DNA from: CAYWNA01 sp964459305
GTDB taxonomy: Bacteria > Planctomycetota > Planctomycetia > Pirellulales > Pirellulaceae
Direction of reading: 5' to 3'
Length of the DNA stretch: 64,000 nt
Assembly (NCBI GenBank): GCA_964459305.1
Contig: CAYWNA010000014.1
Span: 1 to 64,000 of the forward strand
Of this stretch, positions 56,901 to 64,000 are shown piece after piece. The notes under the pieces were generated by a model. The model was not told the DNA's origin and did not search any database. It saw only the letters and a list, made by a program, of their open reading frames with translations. Each line of letters begins with the position of its first letter. The stretch's first letter is position 1. A program made the translations under genes and the position numbers.

Positions 56901-59900
56901 GAGCGCTGCCGCAAGTGCAGATCAAACCCTGGATGCTCGCCTGGGCCTGGGACAATCCTGCCCGCGTCGCGGAACTGGACTTCACGCCGACCACCAAGAA
57001 CATCCTCTTGGCCTTGCAGCAGGACACCCGGCTGGAGTTCATCGAGATGCCGTTGGCTGACGTGGTCGCGTACCTCAGGGACCTACATGACATCCCCATC
57101 CAACTCGATGAGCCGCAATTGCGTGCCTCGCGGATTAGCCCTGATGTGCCGGTGACGCGGAACCTCAAGGGGATCACCTTGCATAGCGGTCTCCGGTTAA
57201 TGCTGAGCCAATTGGGATTGACCTACGTTGTCCACGACCACGCCTTGGTGATCACGACGGAGCAGGAGGGCCGGCGATTGGGGCAGCAAGGCGTCATCAA
57301 CACACAAGAGATGAAGCGTGAACTTGAGAAGAGCTGGGCATTCGAAGTACAGAACTCCAAAATCGTCACCGCGTTGCATGATGACACTCGATTCGAGTTT
57401 ATCGCGACGCCGCTGGAGGACGTGCTGTCTTTCCTCAAAGATCAACATCAAATTCCCATCGAAATCGACCGGCGAGGTCTGGCTGCGGTCGGCGTTTTCC
57501 CCAATGTGCTCTGTACCTTGGACGTGAAGGGCACAACGCTGGATTCCGCCTTGCGAAAGCTATTCGGCGACCTGGGCCTAACGTACGTTGTCGACGACGA
57601 AGTCCTTCTGATCACGGCGCCAAAGAAAGACGCCCCGGCAGATGCCCCCGCCGATCCGGCCGCACGGGCCAGAGAAGCCGAGGCCGATTCAGCGCGTGCA
57701 AAGGTGATTACCGAAATCGAGAGTCTGGGAGGCACCGTTTCGCGCGACGAGAATCGTCCAGGTCAACCCGTCTTGGCGGTGTCGTTCAGCGGAACCCAGC
57801 TGAGCGATGCGGCATTAGTGCGATTGTCCATCTTTCCCCAACTGGAAAAACTGTTTCTCAAGGATACGGAGGTCTCCGATGCCGGCTGGCGCCATGTGAA
57901 ACGCCTGACGCAACTACAGAAGCTATTTCTCTGGAACACGCAGATGACCAGTACCGCATTGGCGCATCTGCGCGCACTTCCCCGGCTGCAGAGTCTCACA
58001 CTCGCCAATACCCAGGTCACCGATGCGGATCTGGTCCACCTGAAAGACCTCGCGCAACTGCAAGAGTTGCGTCTCTTGCGTGCAACGATCACCGATGACA
58101 AGGTGAAGAATCTGCGAGCGTTAACGCAGCTACAGCGGCTCGACCTTGATGACAATCGGATCACCGATGCCGCTTTGGAGCACTTCCGTGGGCTGTCCCA
58201 ACTGGAACGTCTCAGTCTCAACAAGACACAGGTCACAGGAACCGGGTTGGTCCACCTGCGCGGCCTGCCGCGTCTCCAAGAGCTATACCTCAACGACACG
58301 CCTATCACCGTGGCCGCGGCCACACAACTCAAACGCGCGTTGCCGGACGTCTGGATCGAGCCTCTGGCGGTCGCCGAGGGCTGGACGACTCGCGGCCGAA
58401 ACGAGGTCAGTCCGGCCAGAAAAAAGACCCTCAGGACGCTACGGGAGGACACGCGTCTGGAATTGATCGAAACACCGCTGGAGGACGTGCTCAAATTCCT
58501 CGAATCCCAGCACGAGATCCCCATCCGACTCGATCGGGAGAGTCTGCGAAACGAGACTTCCATGCCGGTAACGCATAAGCTTCGGGGGATTGCCTTGGCC
58601 AGCGCCTTGCGGCTGATACTTGGCCAACTCGGCCTGACCTACGTCGTCACGGACGACGACCTGTTGATTACCACGGTGGAGGGCAGCCAGCGGCGGATCC
58701 AGCAGGGCGCCGTCGGCGCGGAAGATGTGCGGCATGCGATGAGAGACTCTCCGTCCTTCCGCCGGGCACGCGAAGAGATCGATGGTCGGTTGCGAGATCC
58801 GATTGTTCTTCAGTTCATGGACAAACCGCTCCGGGACGCGGTCGCGTCGATCAGAGAAGACCATCACATCCAGATCGCAATCGACCAGCGAGCGATCGCC
58901 GCGGCGGGCATCCGGCCCGACGTGTGCTGCACGGTGAACGTGAAAAGCGTGCCGCTGGCAACCGCTTTGCGAAAGCTGCTGGCCGACGTGGGTCTGACCT
59001 ACGTTGTCGACGACGAGTTCATCCTGATCACGGCGGCCGATAGGAACGCCCCGGCGGATGCCCCTGCCGATCCGGCTGCACCGGCCAAGGGGGCAGATCC
59101 GTTCGGATCGCCCAAGGCAGCCGCGGCCGATCCATTCGCACCGCCTGGAGCAGCCGAGGACGATTCGGAGCAGGGAAAGCTGATTGCCGAGATTCGGGAG
59201 ATGCGAGGTTTCGTCAGGCATGACAGAAAGAGCCCTGGCCAGCCGGTGATTGAGGTGTGGCTTGTCGGAAACAAGTACACGGACGCGTTCCTTGAACGCT
59301 TGAAAGTGTTCGACAGTCTGGAAATGCTGGTCCTTGCTTACACCCGCGTCACGGAAGCTGGCCTGATACATCTGAAAGGGCTAAGTCAGCTGCGGACACT
59401 ACGTGCATATGGATCTTCGGTCAGCAATGCCTTCTTGGATGGCCTTCAGGAGCTGCCCCAACTCCAGAACCTGCATCTGCATCTGAAAGTAGACGAGCTT
59501 GGAAACGCGAGCTCCGAGCACCTCGGCGGGTTGACGCAAGCGGTTCATCTGAAGCTCATCGGCACGATCGTCTCCGATGCTGGACTCGCGCACCTCCGAG
59601 GAATGACTCAACTCCAGAGGCTCGATCTGTCCGAAACGAAGATCACCGAAGCCGGTTTGCAGCACCTCAGTGGGCTGAGGAGGCTCCAGAGGCTGGATCT
59701 GCCCGACACCCCGCTCAGCGATGCCGGACTGGCCTTCCTCCTGGGATTGTCACAACTGGAAATGCTGGACCTGCGCGGCCGCAATGTCACGGATTCCGGA
59801 TTGCGGCATCTGCGCGGGCTATCGCAACTGCAGACGTTGAATCTCAGCGACACGCAAGTCACGGGCGACGGGTTTTCGCATCTCGGCGGACTCACGCAAC

Positions 59901-60835
59901 TCGTGAACCTGGATCTCACCGGCACCCGGCTCACGGACGATGGGTTGGAGCAACTCAGTGAATTGACGCGACTACAGGTCCTAAGGCTCGACAAAACGGA
60001 GGTCACAGGCACAGGTTTACTCCATCTCCGCGAGTTGACACAACTCGACTCGGTGTACCTTGACGGTTCGAAGGCCGATGCGGCTGCCATCCGGCAGTTC
60101 AAAAGAGTACTGCCCCGGGTGCGGATCGTGCCAATGATACTCGTCTGGGGTTGGAACCGCCCTGGCCGCGACGCCGATGTTCGCTTAACACCGAGCACCA
60201 AGAGAATCCTATCAGCTCTCTGGGGCGACACCCGGCTGGAGTTCATCAAGACGCCACTGAAGGTAATAGTGGCGTTTCTTCAAGACCAGCATGAAATCCT
60301 CATCCAATTCGACGAGCCGCGACTGCACGCTGCGGGCATTGGCACCGATGTGCCGGTGACGCGGAACATCAAGGGAATCGCCTTGCACAGCGCGCTTCGG
60401 ATGCTGCTGACCGAGATGGGCTTGACATACGTCATCGGTGACGATGCCTTGATCATCACGGCATCCGAAGAGGGGCGGCGGCTGGCACGGCAGGGCAGTA
60501 TCGACGCGGAAGAGGTGAGCCGTGAGTTCCAGAAGAACGGTAGAATCATCTGGGTGTTGCGGGATGAAATTCAACTTCAGCTCACTGCGACACCGCTGGT
60601 GGACGCAGTGGTCCTCCTCAACCAGCAACATGGCATCTCCATTGGAATCGACCATCGACGGCTCGCCGCGGCGGGCATTCGGCCCGATGTGCGATGTACG
60701 TTGGACGTGAAGGACGTGCCACTGGCATCCGCCCTGCAGAAGCTACTCGGCGACGTGGGCCTAACCTACGTTGTCGAGGACGAACGCATTGTGATCACGA
60801 CGCCGGAGAATGCTTCCTCGGCCGAGAACAACTGA
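53903..60835 (+). CDS. Giant BlaR1-like M56 membrane protease with leucine-rich repeats and secretin-like modules
   Basis: 2310 residues. The N terminus is an M56 peptidase with helices (YLGNLALAVLWSCGAGLLGAF) and VLVHEMAHVARRDPWIGLAQRL (zinc HEMAH at about 268-272), then LREELCDNHVL and a helix near 383-400. The rest is three blocks of leucine-rich repeats (about 503-1000, 1280-1486 and 1757-2066; units such as VTDAGLKHLRGLTQL). Each block is followed by a pair of about 80-residue domains (six in all) with DTRLEFIEMPLADVVAYLRD and LRGIALASALRLILGQLGL, ending YVV.DD.LLITT. These resemble the STN/secretin N-terminal fold found in TonB receptors and secretins. Linkers are Ala/Pro-rich. The order repeats, so the gene grew by duplication. 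A receptor for a large external ligand is likely; which ligand is unknown. Confidence 0.85.
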   Translation: MNSIEPFLPTPQTVLYLGNLALAVLWSCGAGLLGAFVCRRRLAPTRHSLVLLSLVLVVASPALVWLAGQAGIGQLQVALSAHGDSAANPDVVPDAQHTTLDVPEEPRAMETDTVRERPAFVRERPMIIPGAPAELLHNSPSEPLRLVDQRANPPETRSAATAVWWWPIAQGLSLVWALGTAASLVGLARSFVRLAAFCRGLREQPDGGMRQAVAHAAAQLGLERVPRLFISAQAVAPVTLGLFRPAIVLPEGFADDLPRSQLDAVLVHEMAHVARRDPWIGLAQRLAAALYWWCPPVHRLNRHLADLREELCDNHVLRSQGDGADFAEVLVKLAKRVVKPTPLPGTVSVFEYRRAREHSLALEHRVRRLLSTETIPMTRMNRIGMALVVLGGLGMTVLVSLSHVRAAEEDAPAADVGVTDSPASVPNASENEPVADAPAKPNEMLEATETSLDPAAVIAEIERLGGGVTHDEESPGRPVIGVMLRGDEYTDAFLERLKVFDNLQELELIRTRITEGGVKHLKRLGQLQTLIISRAPVSDAFLQRLQELPQLQRLRLNSTQLGNADLKHVGRLPQLKVLGLYDNPVTDNGLLHLIALTQLEHLGLGKTLVTDTGLEHLSEFPQLQKLDLLGNRITDAGLEHLAKLAGLHYLDISYTQVSDSGLEHLAALTEFRDLRLRGTQVTGAGLKHVRKLTRLDLGKTQVTDASLEHLETLTQLQDLSLAVTGVTEAGLKHLGGLTQMVSLDLSRTKVGDAGLAHLDRLKLLQTLKLYRSKVTEAGLEHLVGLTSLEKLDLPRFPLSDAGLAYLQGLTQLQGLDLKGASVTDAGLRHLRGLSQLQKLDLSDTQITDAALEHLRGLRKLVNLDLSNTQVTGSGLVHLAGLKQLQGLRLHSTRVTDDELTHLCGLMQLHGLSLQDTQVTDAGLVHLRGLTKLAGLSLTGTGVTDDGLKHLRGLTRLWELSLDKTEVTGTGLVHLHGLTRLEDLHLDDSKADITAVREFKRALPQVQIKPWMLAWAWDNPARVAELDFTPTTKNILLALQQDTRLEFIEMPLADVVAYLRDLHDIPIQLDEPQLRASRISPDVPVTRNLKGITLHSGLRLMLSQLGLTYVVHDHALVITTEQEGRRLGQQGVINTQEMKRELEKSWAFEVQNSKIVTALHDDTRFEFIATPLEDVLSFLKDQHQIPIEIDRRGLAAVGVFPNVLCTLDVKGTTLDSALRKLFGDLGLTYVVDDEVLLITAPKKDAPADAPADPAARAREAEADSARAKVITEIESLGGTVSRDENRPGQPVLAVSFSGTQLSDAALVRLSIFPQLEKLFLKDTEVSDAGWRHVKRLTQLQKLFLWNTQMTSTALAHLRALPRLQSLTLANTQVTDADLVHLKDLAQLQELRLLRATITDDKVKNLRALTQLQRLDLDDNRITDAALEHFRGLSQLERLSLNKTQVTGTGLVHLRGLPRLQELYLNDTPITVAAATQLKRALPDVWIEPLAVAEGWTTRGRNEVSPARKKTLRTLREDTRLELIETPLEDVLKFLESQHEIPIRLDRESLRNETSMPVTHKLRGIALASALRLILGQLGLTYVVTDDDLLITTVEGSQRRIQQGAVGAEDVRHAMRDSPSFRRAREEIDGRLRDPIVLQFMDKPLRDAVASIREDHHIQIAIDQRAIAAAGIRPDVCCTVNVKSVPLATALRKLLADVGLTYVVDDEFILITAADRNAPADAPADPAAPAKGADPFGSPKAAAADPFAPPGAAEDDSEQGKLIAEIREMRGFVRHDRKSPGQPVIEVWLVGNKYTDAFLERLKVFDSLEMLVLAYTRVTEAGLIHLKGLSQLRTLRAYGSSVSNAFLDGLQELPQLQNLHLHLKVDELGNASSEHLGGLTQAVHLKLIGTIVSDAGLAHLRGMTQLQRLDLSETKITEAGLQHLSGLRRLQRLDLPDTPLSDAGLAFLLGLSQLEMLDLRGRNVTDSGLRHLRGLSQLQTLNLSDTQVTGDGFSHLGGLTQLVNLDLTGTRLTDDGLEQLSELTRLQVLRLDKTEVTGTGLLHLRELTQLDSVYLDGSKADAAAIRQFKRVLPRVRIVPMILVWGWNRPGRDADVRLTPSTKRILSALWGDTRLEFIKTPLKVIVAFLQDQHEILIQFDEPRLHAAGIGTDVPVTRNIKGIALHSALRMLLTEMGLTYVIGDDALIITASEEGRRLARQGSIDAEEVSREFQKNGRIIWVLRDEIQLQLTATPLVDAVVLLNQQHGISIGIDHRRLAAAGIRPDVRCTLDVKDVPLASALQKLLGDVGLTYVVEDERIVITTPENASSAENN

Positions 60836-60850
60836 ACGATTGACTTAGCT

Positions 60851-60979
60851 GAGGGTGTCCGGGAATTCGACACGCTGGAATCCATCGTTGACGGGAGGGC
60901 GAGGCTCCTGCCGAGCCGCGTGGCGGTTTCAGAAACTCGGCTCCGAAGGAACTCGCCCTCCCAATTCCCGGACACCCTC
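60851..60979. repeat. Long nested palindrome after the giant receptor gene
   Basis: Outer arms 60851-60867 and 60963-60979 are perfect 17-base inverted copies (GAGGGTGTCCGGGAATT). Inner arms include GGGAGGGCGAG and CTCGCCCTCCC. It lies 16 bases after the stop of the giant receptor gene. Confidence 0.85.
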
Positions 60980-61031
60980 ACTTAGCTAGAGAGGAAGAAA
61001 GCTGTCAGGTCCCTTTTCTTCCCGGCGGGGT

Positions 61032-61748
61032 CTACGAACCATGCTCGACGTTCATCAATTCGAATGCTACCTCCACCAGCAACTTCGTGTCTTGGACATC
61101 CAGTTTCCTGTCGCGAGCCAATAACGCCCGGTTTCCACATGAACGCAGCACCATCCCATTGTGGTTTGCCAGAACTTCCCGAAACGACCGGGGCAACTGA
61201 GATCGCAGGTAGTCTTCATCCGCCGACTGGACAAAATACTTGCGGCTGAAAACGGGATGATCCTCGAAGTCGATATCGCGGCTTTCGAACAGTTCGCAGA
61301 TCAAGTCCGTTAGATGTTCTGGGCGAATCAACACCTCGCCCAGATCGACGGGCAGATCGATCACGACGGCTTGGCGGATCGCATCCACCTCGAAACTGGT
61401 GTTTTTCTCTCTTACGGTTTCCGGGAATGTGAACGTAATCCAGTGGCACGTGCGTCTGTCTTTGGTCACGCGATACGCGTGGAGCAGCTCGATGCGCGCG
61501 GCCGTGGCCTGCGGGGCGATATACTTCAGCTGAGTGCGCAAACGACGATAACGCCTTCCTCGCAGTTCCGCGATTGTGTATCGGTTGCCGTGTTGTTCCA
61601 CGGACGCTGCAACGACTTGAAGATAACTCTCCGCACGATGCGAATCGATCGAGATGACGGGATCATGCTGGGGAATCGCCACCAGAGGCCCAGGCAACGA
61701 ATTGCCCACCAGCAACCGCTTGAGTCCGTGAAATAGTTTGCCCCTCAT
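61032..61748 (-). CDS. Conserved protein of unknown function
   Basis: About 238 residues from ATG 61748 (MRGKLFHGLKRLLVGN). No signal peptide is evident and no family can be named. Notable blocks are ITFTFPETVREKNTSFEVD, FEDHPVFSRKYFVQSADEDYL and VLANHNGMVLRSCGNRALLARD. The FSRKYFVQSADE wording recalls DUF3137-like proteins, where similar strands occur, but the match is weak. The first 30 residues could include a short basic amphipathic segment. It is monocistronic, convergent with the giant receptor gene. Function unknown. Confidence 0.65.
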   Translation of the reverse strand: MRGKLFHGLKRLLVGNSLPGPLVAIPQHDPVISIDSHRAESYLQVVAASVEQHGNRYTIAELRGRRYRRLRTQLKYIAPQATAARIELLHAYRVTKDRRTCHWITFTFPETVREKNTSFEVDAIRQAVVIDLPVDLGEVLIRPEHLTDLICELFESRDIDFEDHPVFSRKYFVQSADEDYLRSQLPRSFREVLANHNGMVLRSCGNRALLARDRKLDVQDTKLLVEVAFELMNVEHGS

Positions 61749-61778
61749 GAACTGGCCTTGATGTTGTCGTGAAGCCAA

Positions 61779-62288
61779 CGGCGAGGTGGATCGTCAATCG
61801 GTGGAGAGGTCTTCTGAACATGCTTCCAGACGATAGATAATAGCACTACCATTCAGCTTTCCCAAACCGCTCCACAGGGCCATTTCGCGCCGTTTCTACT
61901 ACGAACAGACTGGCACGTCACTTATCGCCAGTGTTGTTTTATTCGCCCTCAATGCGTTGCACATCGAGCACCACCAAATGTCTATCCACACTGCCTGAAG
62001 TGAGTCAATCTAGATTGCTGACTTGCTCCACGAATGCAGGGTTAGACTCTTCGGATGCGGTCGCGCGGCCTTGATCATGACTCCGGCAGTTGCCAGCAGT
62101 GACAGCATAGAAACCCGAAGCGTAAGCGAGGAATGCAGCAAATTACAGCCTCATCCTCGTTTACGCTTCGGGTTTCGATGCCGGAGTTACGATCAAGGCT
62201 CGGTCGCGCTCCTCCAAGACTGCCGTAGTCCGCACGAGATTTGGAGTTGGGATTTGACCCATCCACCCGGAGTTGGTAGACTTGCGGT
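61779..62288. other. Intergenic stretch holding a nested palindrome
   Basis: About 500 bases between the unknown protein and the pilus genes. The first 280 bases have no recognisable feature. The rest is the nested palindrome at 62063-62208 and about 80 bases of likely leader for the pilus locus, in which I see no clear promoter. Confidence 0.55.
62063..62208. repeat. Nested palindrome, family E (long form)
   Basis: Inner arms 62110-62132 and 62154-62176 are inverted copies with about one mismatch (GAAACCCGAAGCGTAAGCGA). Outer arms (GCCTTGATC.TGACTCCGGC near 62067-62087 against 62180-62199) form a second layer. The inner arm is shared with 27374-27416. Confidence 0.8.
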
Positions 62289-62498
62289 ATGTTGCGTAGC
62301 GCCACTAAACTTGTGCATCTTTCAGCACAACGACGGAGAAATTGCTCGCGTCATCGACGCGGGGCGGCGACGTTGGATTACGTTTTGGTATTGGCCGTGG
62401 TTCTGCCGCTGGTTGCGTTTCTTGTTCGTATTGCACCGCGGATCATGAATCTTGTTTACGAAATGACGACCGTTCTTGTCTCTTGGCCATTTGGGTAG
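62289..62498 (+). CDS. Flp-type small prepilin-like protein
   Basis: 69 residues from ATG 62289. A basic N terminus (AQRRRNCSRHRRG) precedes AATLDYVLVLAVVLPLVAFLVRIAP, which fits the type IVb (Flp) prepilin pattern: cleavage after Gly and a Asp-Tyr where most Flp pilins have Glu-Tyr at +5/+6. It ends in a short tail. Its neighbours (a second pilin-like protein and a prepilin peptidase) support a role as major or minor pilin of a Tad pilus. No strong ribosome site is seen. Confidence 0.6.
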   Translation: MLRSATKLVHLSAQRRRNCSRHRRGAATLDYVLVLAVVLPLVAFLVRIAPRIMNLVYEMTTVLVSWPFG

Positions 62499-62512
62499 TC
62501 GAGGTGGAGACC

Positions 62513-62740
62513 GTGCACAAGAAAGAAAAACCAACGGGCGGGACGTTCCTGTCGTTGCTGAAGAAAGTCCACCGCGACGAGAACGGCGGTGTTAGCATCG
62601 AGACCGTGTTGATCATCGCCGCGATCGCCTTGCCGATTTTGATCTTCATCATCAAGTTCGGCTGGCCGCGTATCAAAGCCTTGTTCACAGAGGGCATGGA
62701 GGACTTGGAAGGGGGTGCGGAAGGCGCGGCCGGTGAGTAA
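62513..62740 (+). CDS. Second Flp-type small prepilin-like protein
   Basis: 75 residues from GTG 62513, with GGTGGAG about 5 bases upstream; the longer open frame from 62342 overlaps the first pilin and is not needed. A basic segment (FLSLLKKVHRDENGG) is followed by VSIETVLIIAAIALPILIFIIKFGW, a prepilin helix with Glu at the expected +5 position if cleavage follows the first Gly. The C-terminal tail is acidic (MEDLEGGAEGAAGE). It is likely a structural partner of the preceding pilin. Confidence 0.65.
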   Translation: MHKKEKPTGGTFLSLLKKVHRDENGGVSIETVLIIAAIALPILIFIIKFGWPRIKALFTEGMEDLEGGAEGAAGE

Positions 62741-62853
62741 GCGGTGCTTCGAGACAAATGCGCGGCTGGCGATGCTGTGAATCGGGATAAGGCTGCCATT
62801 CAAGTCGAATCAACGGTGCAAATAGTTGTCATGTCCGCTTCGTTGAGCATTCT

Positions 62854-63423
62854 ATGATTTCTTCGGTCGTGCTTTTTGGGCTCCTGCTGGCTGCCACGAT
62901 CACCGACCTGCGGTGGCGAAAAGTATACAATTGGACGACCTATCCCGGCATCTTGATTGCGTTCGGCCTTACTGGTCTGGCGACTGCGTTGGGGCTCGAT
63001 GTGGAATCGGTCGCCAACGACATCTACGGGCTGGTAGGGCTCAAAGACAGCATCACGGGTTTTGTGGGCTGCGGATTCGTGATGCTGGTGTGTTACGTAT
63101 TTTTCCCCGGCGGAGTGGGCGGTGGGGATGTGAAACTGATTGCTATGATGGGGGCATTTCTGGGTCCGTTTGGCGGACTCGAAGCCTTGCTGTGGACGTT
63201 CGTTCTTGGTGGCGCAATGGCGATCATCATTCTCGTCTGGCGGTTCGGAGCGATCCGGCTGTTGTCCCGGACATGCCAGTGGGTGTTTTTCACGTTGCGG
63301 CTTGGAACACTGGCACCTTTGAACGACGAAGAGCGAGAGAGACTGAAGACCGACCTGTTTCTGTCGCCCAGTGCATTGGCGGCGGTCGTTATCGTGCAGT
63401 TTCGTCTGATCGATTGGCTGTGA
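62854..63423 (+). CDS. A24-family prepilin peptidase (TadV/CpaA-like)
   Basis: 189 residues with about five membrane helices. The two catalytic Asp residues of this aspartic protease family are in ATITDLRWRKVYNW (residue about 18) and GVGGGDVKLIAMMGAFLG (the GxGD motif, about residue 92). It lacks the N-terminal methyltransferase domain of PilD, as do TadV/CpaA proteins that process Flp pilins. It follows the two pilin-like genes and should cleave their leaders at the inner membrane. The next gene begins 22 bases after its stop. Confidence 0.88.
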   Translation: MISSVVLFGLLLAATITDLRWRKVYNWTTYPGILIAFGLTGLATALGLDVESVANDIYGLVGLKDSITGFVGCGFVMLVCYVFFPGGVGGGDVKLIAMMGAFLGPFGGLEALLWTFVLGGAMAIIILVWRFGAIRLLSRTCQWVFFTLRLGTLAPLNDEERERLKTDLFLSPSALAAVVIVQFRLIDWL

Positions 63424-63445
63424 TTCGGATTGACTCGTTTCTGCC

Positions 63446-64000
63446 ATGCACCGCGAAATCATCATCGCATGTTTGCCGTACTTGCTGGCTATTCTGGCGT
63501 CGGTCTGCGCGCTTCGCCTGCTTGTGTTGGCCAGCGGCGCCCGGCTCGATCCCAGTCGCCTGCGATGTCTGCACCGCGACCAGTCGGGCGGGGTACAGAG
63601 CCTGAGCTTCGTGCTCACCCTGCCGCTGTTCATCATGATCATGATGTTCATTGTCCAACTGAGTCAGATCACGATCGGCAGAATCGTCGTCGAGTACGCG
63701 GCATTTGCTGCCGCACGGTCTGCGATCGTTTGGACACCAGCCAACCTGGGTCCCGGCACCGAGCAGGAGAATCGAATCAGCCGCTACGAGCACCTTCGAG
63801 ACACAGAGGGGGACGACGGCAATATTTACAGCGAATACGCGATTCAGCCGGAAGGCCCCAAGTACAACAAGATCCATTTTGCGGCAGCGATGGCATGTGT
63901 GCCGATTTGTCCTTCTCGCGATGTCGGAAGCCGGCGGGACCATCCTGGATACGCCGCCGCGCCGGCGATGATCAAGATGTACCGTGCTTACGCACCCGGC
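63446..64000 (+). CDS. TadE/TadG-like pseudopilin or membrane-anchored pilus protein, partial
   Basis: The frame from ATG 63446 is open to the window end (185 codons so far), so the 3' end lies outside. The first helix (IIIACLPYLLAILASVCALRLLVLA) is followed by a basic stretch and a second, prepilin-like segment (QSGGVQSLSFVLTLPLFIMIMMFIVQLSQITIGRIVVEYAAFAAARSAIVW). That segment fits TadE-like proteins, whose helix is preceded by G and followed by AAxxAARxA. The rest is a soluble domain with Cys pair MACVPICPS. It continues the Tad locus. Confidence 0.7.
   Translation, partial: MHREIIIACLPYLLAILASVCALRLLVLASGARLDPSRLRCLHRDQSGGVQSLSFVLTLPLFIMIMMFIVQLSQITIGRIVVEYAAFAAARSAIVWTPANLGPGTEQENRISRYEHLRDTEGDDGNIYSEYAIQPEGPKYNKIHFAAAMACVPICPSRDVGSRRDHPGYAAAPAMIKMYRAYAPG

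Noticed and set aside
4933..62208. CRISPR array suggested by many short repeats
   Set aside because: The repeats are single palindromes in different gaps, with no regular spacers and no cas gene.
62342..62740. 132-codon version of the second pilin gene
   Set aside because: It overlaps the first pilin in another frame; GTG 62513 with a good ribosome site gives a normal small pilin.

Overview
The window looks like a chromosomal segment of a planctomycete, probably Pirellulales-like. The evidence is the mix of TAT-exported Gfo/Idh/MocA and aldo/keto oxidoreductases, secreted hydrolases, Ser/Thr kinases with N-terminal zinc-finger or C-terminal sensor regions, an ECF sigma factor next to a kinase, BlaI/M56 pairs with huge repeat-bearing receptors, and many long intergenic palindromes. 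Base composition is GC-rich throughout. A 100-N run at 27533-27632 shows this is a draft assembly. This assignment rests on gene content only; no rRNA or tRNA gene was seen.

Layout. 1-1300: 3' part of a large serine recombinase. 1470-13083: mainly minus-strand metabolic and secreted proteins (CNNM/CBS membrane protein, exported methyltransferase, S58 peptidase, Gfo/Idh/MocA, PhoPQ-related hydrolase, a large secreted protein, a small membrane protein), then an isochorismatase-ThuA fusion. 13255-25145: amidohydrolase, a PlsC-YiiX fusion, an S9 peptidase, an exo-rhamnogalacturonan-lyase-like protein and an aldo/keto reductase. Decayed 3' ends of two further genes (Gfo/Idh/MocA and sialidase) lie between these. 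25504-28245: a chimeric kinase and its ECF sigma factor, around the gap. 28476-36032: first BlaI/M56 locus, with paired operators, a HEAT-repeat receptor, and two small genes carrying copies of the receptor's C-terminal domain. 36298-45711: hydroxyacid dehydrogenase, double parvulin, NtrC-type and NarL-type regulators, XerD-like recombinase and a membrane kinase. 45951-53255: a complete Na+-NQR operon (nqrABCDEF) with apbE and nqrM. 53409-60835: second BlaI/M56 locus, with a 2310-residue receptor built of leucine-rich repeats alternating with secretin-like modules. 62289-64000: start of a Tad/Flp pilus locus, running off the window.

How the genes work together. The clearest functional unit is Na+-NQR: six subunits, the flavin transferase that attaches FMN to NqrB and NqrC, and the iron-maturation factor NqrM, all in one orientation with short gaps or overlaps. 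The most novel material is the pair of BlaI/M56 loci. Each has a dyad operator over a recognisable promoter, a BlaI-type repressor whose stop overlaps the receptor start by 4 nt, and an M56 HExxH membrane protease fused to a very large repeat region instead of a penicillin-binding domain. They look like a repressor-protease signalling family with protein-interaction sensors. That is inference, since no target gene or ligand is visible.

The intergenic spaces are rich in long inverted repeats of several families, some present two or three times in this window. One such palindrome lies inside a kinase gene and keeps its reading frame.
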